Source of the DNA: Leptodactylus fallax
Lineage: Eukaryota > Chordata > Amphibia > Anura > Leptodactylidae
Length of the DNA stretch: 64,000 nt
Direction of reading: 5' to 3'
Assembly: GCA_947044405.1 (NCBI GenBank)
Contig: CAMRHE010000207.1
Span: 692,001 to 756,000, forward strand
In this document: positions 27,610 through 43,575 of the stretch, piece by piece
How the letters are laid out: each line of letters begins with the position of its first letter
Numbering within the stretch: position 1 is the first letter of the stretch
Position numbers and translations under genes: made by a program
Notes under the pieces: generated by a model
Database searches by the model: none
Told to the model about the DNA's origin: nothing
The model's input: only the letters and a program-made list of their open reading frames with translations

Positions 27610-28105
27610 AAAGCACAATCTCTTAGGCACAGTGTGTTACATTCACAGTAGCATGGAGAATTGGCAGTGTACTGTGACTGGAAACAGATTGTGATTTGGT
27701 CTCGCTCAGAGAAGCAGAACCATACAATGCTATATTCTTCGACATATAAAATAGAGCAGGGCGAGGGCAGCATACCAGAATGGATCAATCTTAGGAATAA
27801 TGGTGCAAAGGCTGCTTTGCCATTATTTGTGTCAAAATTATCCATCAAATAACATTTGATAAGCACATCTTTAGGTCATGTTATACAACTTTCTATGCCA
27901 GCCCTGACTAATGTGAGATTGCAAAAATTTTTACAACTTTGTACAAATTCGGCAGCAAATCAGTCTAACCATGGCCACTTTCCAATTCACTTCTCAAAAG
28001 TGGAGTAAGGGTGTAAAAATGCATGTCAATTTTTTGTTAAATAAGCCCCAAAAATTCCAAAACCTTTTTTGGAACCTTTTGATGGCAGAATTCTATAGTG
28101 TAGGA
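27610..28105. other. Non-coding stretch, nothing recognised
   Basis: No exon or repeat assignable by eye. Confidence 0.45.
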
Positions 28106-28478
28106 TTTAAAGGAAACCAGTCCAGGCTATTTGGAGCAGTAACCTATTCGAAGGTCCTCATGGGCCTTTGACTTAGTGTCCCAAATAGCATTATCGTAAC
28201 TCTGTTCATGGCCACAAAAATAGAAAAAAAAACCTTTGTACTTACCTAGACTCATCTCATTCATCCCTGGGACTCTTAGCGCATGGGTAGCTCATCACTG
28301 AGATTTGGCATATGTGCAGTGAAGCCAAAGTGTGGTAAGTGCAGAAGTTGGGTAAGTGCAAAGTTTTTATCCCAGCCTCATACAGTATAGGGCTATTTGG
28401 GACACTAAAGTACCGGTCAGTCAGAACTTATAGGTGATTTAGTGCCCCAAGTAGCCCTGACCAGCTCCCTTTAAAAAA
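28106..28478. mobile_element. Diverged family E MITE
   Basis: It starts tttaaaggaaaccagtccag and ends ctgaccagctccctttaa. The interior has ctatttgggacactaaagta and the inverted tttagtgccccaagtagcc. More diverged than the copies at 18056 and 63676. Confidence 0.65.
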
Positions 28479-28987
28479 AAAAGTTCCCTGTTGCACTAGC
28501 ACCTTTGCATTTAACGAACTAGGCCAGAACTTGCACTTCTTGCTTCAGGTGTTGACACATATTTCATAGTATACAGAGCATTGACAAGCTAGTCTATGGG
28601 TAATGTCCACATGACAAATGACTCAGGTGGCAGTATATGAAAGGCAGGGGATGGACAATAATCTTTAGGAAAGAGAGCTGCAGGTTATTTGCAGTTGAGT
28701 TGCTAAAAGACTTGTCATGTGGGTATGTGACATAATGCATGTGCCAGTCTTTGTGTATGTATTGCAGATATTCCACACTAAACTTAGGCTCTGTTCACAT
28801 GGTGCTCCAGCTTCCATTGATGTGGTCTGTTGTAGTTGGAGAATAACAGAAATAAAAGGGGTCCAAATCCTGCATGCAAGAACTCTTTTGGGGAGACAGT
28901 CCCTACTTTTGACCCAAGTCCCTCCGTCTCTCTTTGGTCTTTAAATATCTTACTTTTTGATACTGGAATAGGTGAGCACTAATAAAT

Positions 28988-29450
28988 TTAAAGTGTATCT
29001 CCAATAATGAAACAACTTTTCATAATTGACAAGTACAGGTGAATATAAGAAACATTATAATATATATTATTTAAGAAATATGTTTCCTTCTCCATTTATC
29101 AAGCTGAGTTACTTTTTGCCTATAAGTGTATGGAGAGGGGAGGGGGCGGAGTTAGGTGGCCTTTTTAACACTGCACTTTTAATACTGCTATGCTTTAAGA
29201 TAACAGACCGCACAGTATTAGGCAATAAATCAATTTACAGCTTGCTCGTCTTCATAGACTTCTATGTGTGAGCTGAGGATATTGATTCTATGTAAGCAAA
29301 CAGTCTGATAAGGAGATACAGAGGAGGGGAGCAGCCTAATAAGTGGAAAAGTATACAGATTTATTTAATAAGATATATTACAAAGTTTCTTATATTTACC
29401 TGTACTATTCATTTATGAAAAGTGGCTTTATAATTGGAGGTACACTTTAA
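28988..29450. mobile_element. TTAA-flanked MITE with 'agtgtatctccaat' ends
   Basis: Left TTAA (28988) with agtgtatctccaataatg; right ataattggaggtacact then TTAA (29447). Inner arms include aagaaacattataat and attacaaagtttcttat. Related half-copies appear at about 42000-42310 and 49270-49900. Confidence 0.75.
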
Positions 29451-31333
29451 CTATATTTTTCCATAAACTATCTATCTGTTCCTTAACTGTATATTAGACC
29501 CCAACTCATATAATATGTGATAATGTCTATATTCAGATACTGTTTGTGCTAATATTGTAAAAAGGCAAACAAATGTTAAAAGTTCGTTCCTGCAAACTAT
29601 AAGTGTCCAAAAAGTTGGAGGATATGTCTTTTCTCTTTGCGCAAACTGCATGCATGTGAATCAGCTGTATATCAGGTCCTCTATATGGGCCTGTGTACTG
29701 CTTATATGTGACACTCTGCTAACAGCAAGTAATAGCCAGTGGCATAAAACCTGCGAGAAAAATCCCAGATGTGCCAGTGTCAGATTTCTATGGGCAGATG
29801 TTACAGAGATCCTGGATGTTGCCATTGGCATAGGGGCTTAGTGTGGACAAAGGTTGCTGACTTCTCAACAAGTCAGAGAAGAATTTAGATACCATAAATC
29901 CCTGGTCTTCTGGCTAAAATTGTACGTATTACATAAGTGTATGAAAATAATTAGGTCTACACTTATGACTAAGAAGTCTTAGCCTGGTCCTCAGGTCAAG
30001 TGGTACCGCTAGACAGATGACATTGTAAGAACTTCTCCCTATGATCGCAGCAACCATTCACACTATTGTCCTCTACTGCCATCTTTTGGCCTAATATGGA
30101 TCAACAGGTAACACATAATTACTACATTGTAGTTACTACACAAGAGGTCCATAACCTTTCAATGTTTGGTAGTCACATAGAAATATAACAGGTGCTAAAT
30201 ATCTTCCTTTCATTAACTATTTGCTAACCACTACCAATAGTTGTCAATAAAAGAACCAATCCGAAAATCTCAGGATGAGAAATGTCAATTAATAACCATT
30301 AATGACCACTAATCCCCATAAATCAGTAATTTTTGTGCCTAATTCTATATATTTTTAATGCATTTTTAAGGTTTGGTACGGTAAATTGCAAAGCTGTGGG
30401 TTGGCTGTGCAGCTACCCAAAACACAAAAGGAGACGAAAATGGTATTTTATCTACATAAAAAGCACCCAAAAGAGAGCTGGGTCAAGTGTACAGGCAGAG
30501 GCTCTTCCAATGGGGGTCCAATGCTCCGGATGACACTCAGATGTGAATTCCACTATGAAATCATTCCCCCCTCGGTGTGCACACTTGGTCGTGTGCATGT
30601 AGCCTAAGGCAGTGGCACTGCAGCTTCCTGTTGAAAATGTGATTGATGGGAGATTGGTCATGTGACCATGCCGCTGAGTCAGCACAACATTGATTGTGGT
30701 TGTTGTCAGGGCCTGTAACCAAGGGAATAATAATAATGTAGCAAAAAAAAAAACTTTAAACATTAAAATAAAAAATTGTAAAAAATAATGCAAAATATAT
30801 ATTCATAAAACATATGCCAAAATACAGTATATCATAAGAATCAGCAGAAAATGGCAGAGAAAACTAACATTTCTGATTTTAGGATTTTGTTTATATGTTT
30901 AAAAATAATTGATTTTGAGACAAAACAAGAAAATAACAGCACATGACAGATACCAAAGAAACCTGATGGACTACATTGACTATAATGGGGTCTGTTCAGA
31001 TGGTCATGGTATGGGTCATTTTACTGTATAAAAGAAAAATAGCGCAGCATTTTAACCCCACATTTATAATGAAAACTGCAACTTGTAATATCAAACTAGA
31101 CTATAAAGTTATAGCCAAAAATTTCAAAACCTATTCTAGTTACTAACCCCCAAAATAGGCCAAGCATAAGTTCCTGTTAATATGAGCCTGATTTGGCTTA
31201 AGGCCACTAAGTAGCCTCACCAGTATTCACCCTTTAACCCGCACACATGCATGTGGACTTTGCATCAAGGAGGCTACCAGGTCGCTCCCTCTCTGAGTCG
31301 TCCTGGTATAGGTAGCAGCCGGCCAAAGGACAG
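29451..31333. other. Non-coding stretch, nothing recognised
   Basis: A/T-rich, with no exon or clear element ends. Confidence 0.45.
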
Positions 31334-31702
31334 TAAGGGTGGTGGGTTCACACTTGCGCTGGCACTCCGTCCGCCGCGAATCCGACCTAGATGTCGGAAA
31401 ACTGGATAGGGAAAAGTTTGCGACGCTTTGCTTAAAAACCCATTCACTTCTATGGGTTTTTAAAGCAATGCGAAGGTGTGCGCTTACACCCTCTGTGCCG
31501 CGAAGACAGTTTTTTTCGTCGGACACAAAGTCCTGCATGTCCGACTTTGTGTCCGACGAAAAAAAACAGCTTCGCGGCGCAGAGGGTGTAAGCGCACACC
31601 CGCGCATTGCTTTAAAAACCCATAGAAGTGAATGGGTTTTTAAGCAAAGCGTCGCAAACCTGTCCCTATCCAGTTTTCTGACATTTAGGTCGGATTCGCG
31701 GT
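31334..31702. mobile_element. Large palindromic MITE (hairpin arms about 150 bp)
   Basis: The centre is at about 31533-31542, between gtcggacacaaagtc and its exact inverse gactttgtgtccgac. Arms extend outward with few mismatches to ccgcgaatccgacc (about 31374) and ggtcggattcgcgg (about 31700). Because of the symmetry both strands are open and encode nearly the same peptide; these frames are not genes. The left tail (gtgggttcacac) has no right partner, so the right end is truncated. Confidence 0.88.
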
Positions 31703-33206
<1,504 letters not shown>

Positions 33207-33784
33207 TAAAAGTATGTACTCTGCTTTTGCTATTTATCATAACTTCATGAGTTGCAAAAAAAATTAGCTTACATTTTTAAAATCTTTCCTACCACTTTTG
33301 AAAACATAAAAGTTTTTCCAGTCTTAAAAAATTCTGTGCAAATGGTTTCCACGCAGTAAGATTTGTCACTTACTAATATACTGTCTATACCTAAGAGGTC
33401 TCATATGAAGCCATATGATCATACTCCTACTTGTGTGATGTCCCATATACTCAATATAAGGTTAGGGGATGTATGGATATGTCACTAGAGATGAGTGCAC
33501 CAATTCGTTCTAAGCCGGGTTCAACCCAAATATTCCAAATTACGATTCATCTCGGACAAAATAAAATGGCTGCCTATACATGTATTGTACAGTGAAAATA
33601 CAGAAGACATATGTGTCTGTGAGTCACTGTGACATTCTGGCATCACCTGACATCATGTGACAGCCTCTCAGCCAATAGTCAGTGGTAGGTGCACACCTTA
33701 CATTGCCAATGACATTTACACACGTGGACAAAATTGTTGGTACCCCTCGTTTAAATGAGAGAAAAACCCACAATGGTCACAGAT

Positions 33785-34046
33785 GGGTGGCACGGTGGCT
33801 CAGTGGTTAGCACTGCAGCACTGGAGTCCTGGGTTCGAAACCTGCCAAGGACAACATCTGCAAGGAGTTTGTATGTTCTCCCCGTGTTTGCGTGGGTTTC
33901 CTCCAGGTACTCTGGTTTCCTCCCACATTCCAAAGACATACTGATAGGAGAATATAGATTGTGAGCCTTATATGGGACAGTGATCACAATGTCTGTAAAG
34001 CGCTGCGGAGTATGATGGCACTATATAAGTAAGCATAATAAATAAA
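33785..34046 (+). mobile_element. tRNA-derived SINE inserted in the Tc1 left terminal repeat
   Basis: It carries a polymerase III A-box-like tggctcagtgg and B-box-like gggttcgaaacc about 35 bp apart. These are followed by ggacaacatctgcaaggagt and a tail ending in ataataaataaata. The intact right Tc1 repeat shows that the insertion point lies between cacaga and aataacttgaatc. Partial copies are at 37511 and 56063. No clear target duplication. Confidence 0.87.
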
Positions 34047-34076
34047 TAACTTGAATCTGACAAAAGTAATATATAA

Positions 34077-34652
<576 letters not shown>

Positions 34653-37510
34653 TTGCAGTGATTGCCTCAAAAGGTTGTGCAACAAAATATTAAGTTAAGG
34701 GAACCATCATTTCTGTCCAGGCCTGTTTCATAAGTTTTCTTTTTTTTAAAATTCTGTTGAAGAATGGTTGAAAAGCAATGTCTGACTTTCATTTGTTCAT
34801 TTTCATAGAATTTTTATATATTATTACTTTTGTCAGATTCAAGTTATTTCTGTGACCATTGTGGGTTTTTCTTTCATTAAATGAGGGGTACCAACAATTT
34901 TGTCCACATGTGTACATTATATAAGGTTCTGTGGGCAGGAAAATGTGGCATTTCAGTGATGATGGAAGTAGGGCATGGATGTGTTATTCATCACTGCATG
35001 ATCCAGAGCAATTATTCCATTTTCTTAAGCAATACACAGCACTTGGTACAGAAAAGCTTGCAAAACAGATAGAGAATCTTAAGAGTAGGAGAATTAAAAC
35101 AAAGTGTTGTCAAATTTAATCAGTTACAGGCAGATTTGTGATAGAAATCATAGATAGGACAATTTTAATTTCACATCTGCTCCCATAATTTTTGGTGACT
35201 TTATTTTTTTTTTAAAACCAATTATTCATCACTTTTCAACTAGGCTCACAGCCACAAATTAGTTTCCCAAATAACAACAAGCCTGTAGCCTGTAGTCATC
35301 AAAATGGGCTATTTTTTCTGTAAAGCCATTGACTTTTGCAATATAACCGCCATGTGTGTCTAAAAAAAACACAGGCAAGCACCTTTTCCACAAAAATAGG
35401 GTAATTTTTGGAGTGTTTTAAATGTTAAAATGTGTAAAAGTGAGTGTCAGCGGAGTGTATGGTTAAACTTGAAGTTTGTATCTACTGCTTACTATTCGTA
35501 TTTCCATAGACATACATGTTACGTTCACTTTGACATAACTTTGGCTGTTTTTGCCTTAGAGAGCTAGATAGATCGGTTCCTAGGAGCCCTGAGAGTATTC
35601 TACACTATGTTTTAAGACAATTTAAGCTGTGGTTCGTACTGAACTTGTACAGAAACTAATCTTGAGAGGTTCACCCATAGCTACTTGTCACATATCAAAT
35701 GCTTCTTATATCCACTGCTCCCTGTCTCTGAATGGATTGTGTTTCACATGCTGGGCAGCAGATAACGCAGCATCAGTGAGCAGACAGGGATTGATTGCAG
35801 TACCTCCTTACATATTTTATTAGGGGGGCATGCCAGTAGTGTTCCTAGAGGCAAAGGGTGGAATTTACTAACCCAGAATACTGGCGTAGATTAGTGAAAA
35901 TGTGGCACATCTTTGGGCACAGCCCTTTTTTGCACCAAGGTTGCCCCACATTGTTCATTCTGTGCCCTGCTCACCACTTTTTATGAAAATAAGTAGAGCA
36001 GGATGGAGACCAAGGCAGGCCAGGACAGGGATTCTTTGGTAGGGCAAATTTACTCTCATATCAGAAAGCATTCTGGGCATGTTGGGGACTTCATTAAGAC
36101 TGGAGTACAGAAGGCCACTCTGTGAAAGCGTAGGGGAGCATTCAGACATGTCAGCCATTCAAATTAATACATGGACAGTTCAGTTCATGGACAGGTTTGT
36201 GCTTAACAGTTCTAAACACAAGCTTATGACTCCCATTATGACTTCTGTTACCCTAACATGGCATATAGAAACAGTTGTCAAGCTAAGATACCCTTTTAAG
36301 GCAGAGGCCACACATTGTGGAAAAATGTTTTTTTGTTTGTTTGTTTTTTGTTTTTAGCAAAATCCAAGGGTGGATTCAGCAGAAGGGAGACGTATAAGTG
36401 CTACCTTGATATTTCCCATTCCTTTTGAAGCTACTCTTGGCTTGGCTGATAAAAGCTGCAAAATCTGCAACAAAAAACAAAGCATTTCAGCAACGTGTGA
36501 CCTCAGCCTTAAAGAGGAGAATGAAACCAAATGAAACAAAGGCATATGCATTTCCATGTGATAACATGTCCATTTTATTTTTCCCAGTCTGCAAATTATG
36601 CGCTGCACACTCACCACCCCATCAAAATAAAGTTGACCCAGAGTCGGCCTATAGCAACTGAGTATTGCTTGTTATATGTTGCATGGAAGTGCCGCCCGTC
36701 CCTCCATTGACCCATTCACTTCATCTAGTGAGCCCAGGCTGCAAAACTCACAGGTAGAGGACCTGTCCTGAGTTTTGCCTTATGCTCACAGCCACATAAC
36801 ACGGGATGGTGATAATACATGGGCGTGTGTATGTGGCTACAGAGATGAATGGGTCAGAGTCATTGTGCATAGAGCCTTAAGGAAGATATTGCTAAGAATT
36901 TCCACAGCAATTCTATTGATCTGATGGTTGTTATGTAGAGGTAAAGCACACCTAGTATCTATCACCTGGTATAATAAATGTATACAGTCATTGAATAAAT
37001 TCTTTCAGCTGATGAGGATAAGGTCTCGTGATTGCTTATTGTAAGTCTTACTGCCATTGTGAAGATTCCAAAGGCTGGTGACAAGCCATAAAGAACAAGC
37101 CATGTTCTGTGGTTCAGTGCTCCTGCATACTCCAGACTCAGGAAACTAAGAAGACAAATACTTATGTAATCAATTACTGTCTGTCATTTGCAATTAGTTT
37201 GGATTTTTTTTTTATGTTACGGTGGAGTTTCTATTGATCGCTGGTAAGAGCACTTGGAAAACCCTATTAAGAGTGGATCATGTTAGGAAGCAAACGTGAA
37301 AGATGCAAAATGTATTCTTCAGTTACACAAGTGCTATGGTGGTAAATTCTTCTGTAATGTACAAGTATATCACTTGTGGTCTATAGAAAACATAATTCCT
37401 CTTGCAGTTTTCCATCTTCTGTGTGTGCATTTGCTGAATGAGTCACATTCACAAAATCAGTTCATGGATCTATATTTTATCCGTATATATATATAGTATA
37501 TATCTATATG

Positions 37511-37591
37511 GGGCAGTATGGTGGCTCAGTGGTTAGCATTGATACCTTGCAGCACCTATTTCCCCCCACAGTCCAAAGATATACTGATTGG

Positions 37592-37600
<9 letters not shown>
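37511..37600 (+). mobile_element. Internally deleted tRNA-SINE fragment
   Basis: ggcagtatggtggctcagtg with gttagcattg is the SINE head. It then jumps to the cacagtccaaagatatactg part of the body, with the B box missing. It ends in a TA microsatellite. Confidence 0.75.

Positions 37601-37646
<46 letters not shown>
37594..37646. repeat. TA then CA microsatellite
   Basis: About 24 TA units followed by five CA units, grown from the tail of the SINE fragment. Confidence 0.95.
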
Positions 37647-37657
<11 letters not shown>

Positions 37658-38859
37658 AGTATGTAAAATCTAAATATTTGCCTTTTTTAGATACAACAGT
37701 CACAATATACACTTAGGCCAGTTGCACATGACTGTGTGCTAGCCGTTGACCGTGAATGAACGGCACATCCGGCTCATGGTTGGCACACAGATGTCATCCG
37801 TGTGCCGTCCGTGACCAGCCATGCTTATGCGACCCCGTTCATTCAATATAAATCTCCCCCTCTGACCATCATTTTTTGGCAATGGCATATTTTACAGAAT
37901 GAATATGGAGAGGATAGTTAGCGAGAATTGCACATAATTTACTACAAGGTTCATACAATTGAAAATGTATTTGCAACGTTTTTAACTTTTAGCATTGAAA
38001 ACTAAGTCTAAAAACTCATATACCACTTTAGTTCACATTAACAACATGAAATCAGATGAATGTCACAAATTGTTTCCACAAATTTGACATAATTTTGGCA
38101 CAATTTTAGAAGCCACTTTTTAGGTTTTGCAATTTGAAATAATAAATAATGTCGTATGTTTTCAGTATAACTATGGCCATAGTGTAAGGTCTTATCTTCT
38201 GTTGCAGATGTATTCCATGAAACTGTCCATTGCTCTATCAATGTGCCCCATTACTGTTCACTTGACACCTAATAGTTGACAATGTTAATAATAAAAAGCT
38301 GATGGGTTGCTGGCACGGATTCTAGATGTGCGCTGACAAGCTGGTGACTGCTACATCTGTAAAGTCTTGTATTAGGAGAATAGTAATGTAACTTCTGTAT
38401 GATATTTCTCTTGCATTACATAACTCATTTTGACAGTCTTCTATTATGGAAATGTTACTTGTCAAATAAAATGTTATCTCTAAGCTGTCCATGGACTTCT
38501 AAGGTTTTTGTATTATTTCATACTTATAACAGTACTATATTATATATAGGTTTCCCATGAATATAACCATCTTTATATTTGTAGACAATTAAAAGTTAAG
38601 CATTTTTGCAAATATAAATTATTAAAAATGTTGCAGAGTTTTAACGATTTTCTCTAACCATCTTAGTCATTAGAGTCTTTTGTTTTGAATGGCTGCCAGT
38701 GGATATGACCATGAATACAGGAACTTTCTATGGTCTGGCACTTGTCAGAAATCCAGCCATGATTTCCTTATTGTGTCCAGGTTATCTTCTCATACATGTA
38801 GTGTCCCTGCCTGATAACCTGTCCACAATAAAGAAATCCTGGCTGGGTAGTCCCAGACC

Positions 38860-40452
38860 CAGTGGCGTAACTAGGAATAGCTGGGCCCCAAGGTGAACAT
38901 TTGACATGCCCCCCCCCCTGAACCGCCGCCCCCACCCCCCCCTCACAAACTGCATTCCTGCGCACACTATTATGCACCATAGTGGCCCCTACACACACTA
39001 TTATGCCCCATAGTGGCCCCTGCACACAGTATTATGCCCCATAGTGGCCCCTGCACACAGTATTATGCCCCATAGTGGCCCCTGCACACAGTATTATGCC
39101 CCATAGTGGCCCCTGCACACAGTATTATGCCCTATAGCGGCCCCTGCACACAGTATTATGCCCCATAGCGGCCCCTACACACACTATTATGCCCAATAGT
39201 GGCCCTGCACACAGTATTATGCCACATAGTGGCCCCTGCACACAGTATTATGCCCCATAGCGGCCCCTACACACACTATTATGCTCCATAGTGGCCCCTG
39301 CACAAAGTATTATGCCCCATAGTGGCCCCTGCACACAGTATTATGCCTATATAGTGGCCCCTGCACACAGTATTATGCCCCATAGCGGCCCCTGCACACA
39401 GTATTATGCCCCATAGCAGCCCCTACACACACTATTATGTCCCATAGCGGCCCCTGCACACAATATTATGCCCCATAGCGGCCCCTACACACACTACTAT
39501 GCCCTATAGTGGCCCTTGCACACAATATTATGCCCCATAGTGGCCCCTGCACACAGTATTATGCTTCATAGTGGCCCCTGCACACAGTATTATGCCCCAT
39601 AGCGGCCCCTGCACACAGTATTATGCCCCATAGCGGCCCCTACACACACTATTATGCCCAATAGTGGCCCCTGCATACAGTATTATGCCGCATAGTGGCC
39701 CCTGCACACAGTATTATGCCGCATAGCGGCCCCTACACACACTATTATGCCCCATAGTGGCCCCTGCACACAGTATTATGTCCCATAGTGGCCCCTGCAC
39801 ATAGTATTATTCCCCATATTGGCCCCTGCACACAATATTATGCCCCATTGTGGACCACCCATGAACAATTATTATACTCTGGGGACTTTTCAGACCTCAG
39901 AGTATAATGATCGGAGACCCAGGGGACCATACAAACAAAAAAAATAAAGTCATGTACCTCTCCCTGGTTCCGGCGCACTCCCCGCTACTTCGGCCATCTT
40001 CAATGTTGGACCAGATCTCGTGTGAGCAGGGCCGGCGTCACGACACATAATGACGCAGGCCCAGCCCACGTACCGTCACCAAACAGGCCTGAAGACTGCA
40101 GAGCGCAGGAGAGGTAAGTTACAGTGTTTTTTATGTTCCCTCACCTCCCCTGGCCCTCCGATCATTATACTCTGGGGTCTGAAAAGACCCCAGAGTATAA
40201 TGAAAGCAGTGTTTGCGGGGATTGGCCCGAGGCCTCACCTACTGATCCCTGCTCCTGCTCACAGTCACCTCCGCAGAATGGGAAGTGTAGACAGCCATAA
40301 GCAGGAGCGGGGATTGGTAAGTAAATAGGGCCCATTACCTGCTGGGGTTACTCCAGCAGGTAACGGCCTAAAAAAAAAAAAAAAGCATCAGGTCAAATGT
40401 CTCGGGCCCTGTGGCAGCCGCTACCGCTGCTACCCCGATAGTTACGCCCCTG
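38860..40452. mobile_element. 1.6 kb hAT-type element with internal 31-bp minisatellite
   Basis: The ends cagtggcgtaactagg and gatagttacgcccctg are inverted. Both flanks carry an identical 8-bp duplication, cccagacc (38852-38859 and 40453-40460), which fixes the boundaries. The interior holds a 0.9 kb tandem array. A second part (39870-40210) has inverted pairs such as attatactctgggg and ccccagagtataat. No transposase frame, so it is non-autonomous. The class call is from end sequence and duplication length. Confidence 0.93.
38955..39855. repeat. 31-bp minisatellite (about 29 units)
   Basis: Unit: cacacagtattatgcccc then atagtggcccctg. Measured spacing between neighbours (for example 39023 to 39054) is 31 bp. 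Variants with tagcggcccctacacacact recur irregularly. A C-rich tract (about 38910-38942) precedes it. Confidence 0.95.
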
Positions 40453-41300
40453 CCCAGACCATAGAAAGTTCTTGTATTCCTGGCCACATCAATTGACTGT
40501 CACCACTAAGATGGTTAAAGAAAATCTCCAAAATTTTTAATTATTTATATTTACAAAATTGGTTAACTTTTAGTTTTGTACAAATCTAGATATTGTTATG
40601 TTCATGGGAAACCCCTTTACACTTAATGTAAGTATGATGTAGGGGGCTAAATGTGACATGGTAAATGTTAGGGTGTTTGCTACATATAGTTTGCTTGCAA
40701 TAACCTTGGTAATCTGCTCTTTTCTGTATATCTACAAATATGTGTTTGTAGCTACCCAGAGAGCCTTGGACACACATGGTTAAGCCTAATAATCGTGACC
40801 TACATTATTAGTTTTTATTGTTTACTACCACAACTGATCTTCACCTTCCTACCTTACACATGAGTCGTCAGCTCTCGGAGCTCCGACATAACCCGTTACC
40901 TGCTAATTAGCACCTTGCAACACAATGAGATGAAACTTGGATTTCTGCCTCAAGTACAATATGAAGTATCTGAGCAAGATATAATGGTAGACATATTTTT
41001 TGGATTATACAGAAGAAGCTTTGACAGTGATGTTTAACCTTTTAATAAACGTCACAAAAATTAATAGTACAATTAATAGTACAGTGTGTGTGTCTATACA
41101 TATATACACTATTTCTGACCATTATATGACTTATATTCTGCATTTTTAGCAGTTATTTCCTCTGCAGACTTTAATTTCTTGAGCTGTTAGGTGCATACCT
41201 GGTGCTATGATGTCTCCCATATTCAGCACACAGAAAGTAGAGGTGAATCTACTCCATAGCTCTCCCTTACACTGAGAGACTGCAACAGGATCATATAGGG

Positions 41301-41973
41301 CCGTGGTGGCGAACCTATGGCATGTGTGCCAGAGGTGGCACTCAAAGCCCTCTCTGTGGGCACCCATCTGTGGAACATATTATACTGTGTGGGGGCCACT
41401 TTGCATCAGATTATACTGTGTGGGGGCCACTGTGGAACAGATCATACTGTGTGAGGATCACTGTGGAGCAAATTGTACTGTGTGGGGGCCACTGTGGAGA
41501 AGATTGTATTGTGTGGGGCCACTGTGGAGCGCATTGTACTGTCTAGGGGCCACTGTGGTGCAGATTGTACTGTCTGGGGGTCACTGTGGAGCAGATTGTA
41601 CTGTCTGGGGTCCCTTCACTATTTATATCACACAGTATCTGTTGTATAGCAGACATGTGATATTAGTAGTACAGGCTGTAATAACTTTGCACGGTCACTA
41701 TAAAACAGATCCTGTGCGATGTAAATAGTGAACATTAATTGTACAAAATTATGCCAAATGCAAACTTTTACCTTTCAGTACAAAGCTGTTTTGTATCATT
41801 GAAAGCTCTGTAAAGCCCCATTCACACAATCGTATTTTGTGGGTGCATAATTGTTCACAATTGTGGATCTGCACAGTATTAAGGTTAAATTGCCTTGTTG
41901 GCACTTTGCGATAAATTGGTGGGTTTTGGGTTGCAGTTTGGGCACTCGGTCTCTAAAAGGTTCGCCATCAATG
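41301..41973. mobile_element. hAT-type element with internal 31-bp array
   Basis: The ends ccgtggtggcgaacctatgg and aaaggttcgccatcaatg are inverted. Flanks atataggg (41293-41300) and atatagga (41974-41981) match at 7 of 8 positions. The left end continues gccagaggtggcactcaaag, and the right end has ggcactttgcgataaattgg. There is no transposase. It lies 600 bp upstream of the CUB2 first-half exon. Confidence 0.88.
41361..41612. repeat. 31-bp minisatellite (about 8 units)
   Basis: Unit: ttatactgtgtggggg then ccactgtggagcaga. Starts at 41381, 41412 and 41443 show a 31-bp period. Its reverse complement (cacacagta ... ccacagtggcccc) matches the units at 39 kb and 62 kb. Confidence 0.93.
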
Positions 41974-41981
41974 ATATAGGA

Positions 41982-43408
<1,427 letters not shown>

Positions 43409-43575
43409 GCTCATCATACGAGATGGAAATACCATTGACTCCCCGCCTGTGTATGACTCCTATGAGGTGGAATATCTTCCAATTGAAGGTTTACTTAGTA
43501 CGGCTCGAAACTTTTTTATCGAACTAACAACTGATAGCAGCGGCAGTTCTACGGGGGTGGCACTCCGTTATCAAG
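43409..43575 (+). CDS. SEZ6L: SEZ6L exon: CUB domain 2, second half
   Basis: The 167-nt exon follows ctctgcag and ends before gtaatg. It enters in phase 2 and leaves in phase 1. Product: LIIRDGN, then VYDSYEVEYLPIEG, then FFIELTTDSSGS, ending VALRYQ. These are the C-terminal beta strands of the CUB domain. It has no cysteine, which agrees with SEZ6-type CUB domains having only the first disulphide, as I recall them. With the preceding exon it makes a 112-codon CUB domain. The wording is close to SEZ6L as I remember it. The open frame continues into the intron, but there is no family similarity after the donor. Confidence 0.94.

Larger units (their letters stand above)
34915..38851. other. Intron, mostly unassigned
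   Basis: Within the 9.4 kb intron between Sushi1 and CUB2. Apart from the SINE fragment and AT run near 37.5 kb, no element is identified. Small frames are not splice-supported. Confidence 0.5.

Noticed and set aside
33785..33850. A- and B-box-like sequences considered as a tRNA gene
   Set aside because: It is followed by a SINE body and A/T-rich tail, does not close an acceptor stem, and has related fragments elsewhere.
41303..41728. 141-codon frame with repeating WGPL and CGADCTVWG units
   Set aside because: It is a translation of the 31-bp minisatellite; 31 is not a multiple of three, so repeats change frame, and there is no coding support.
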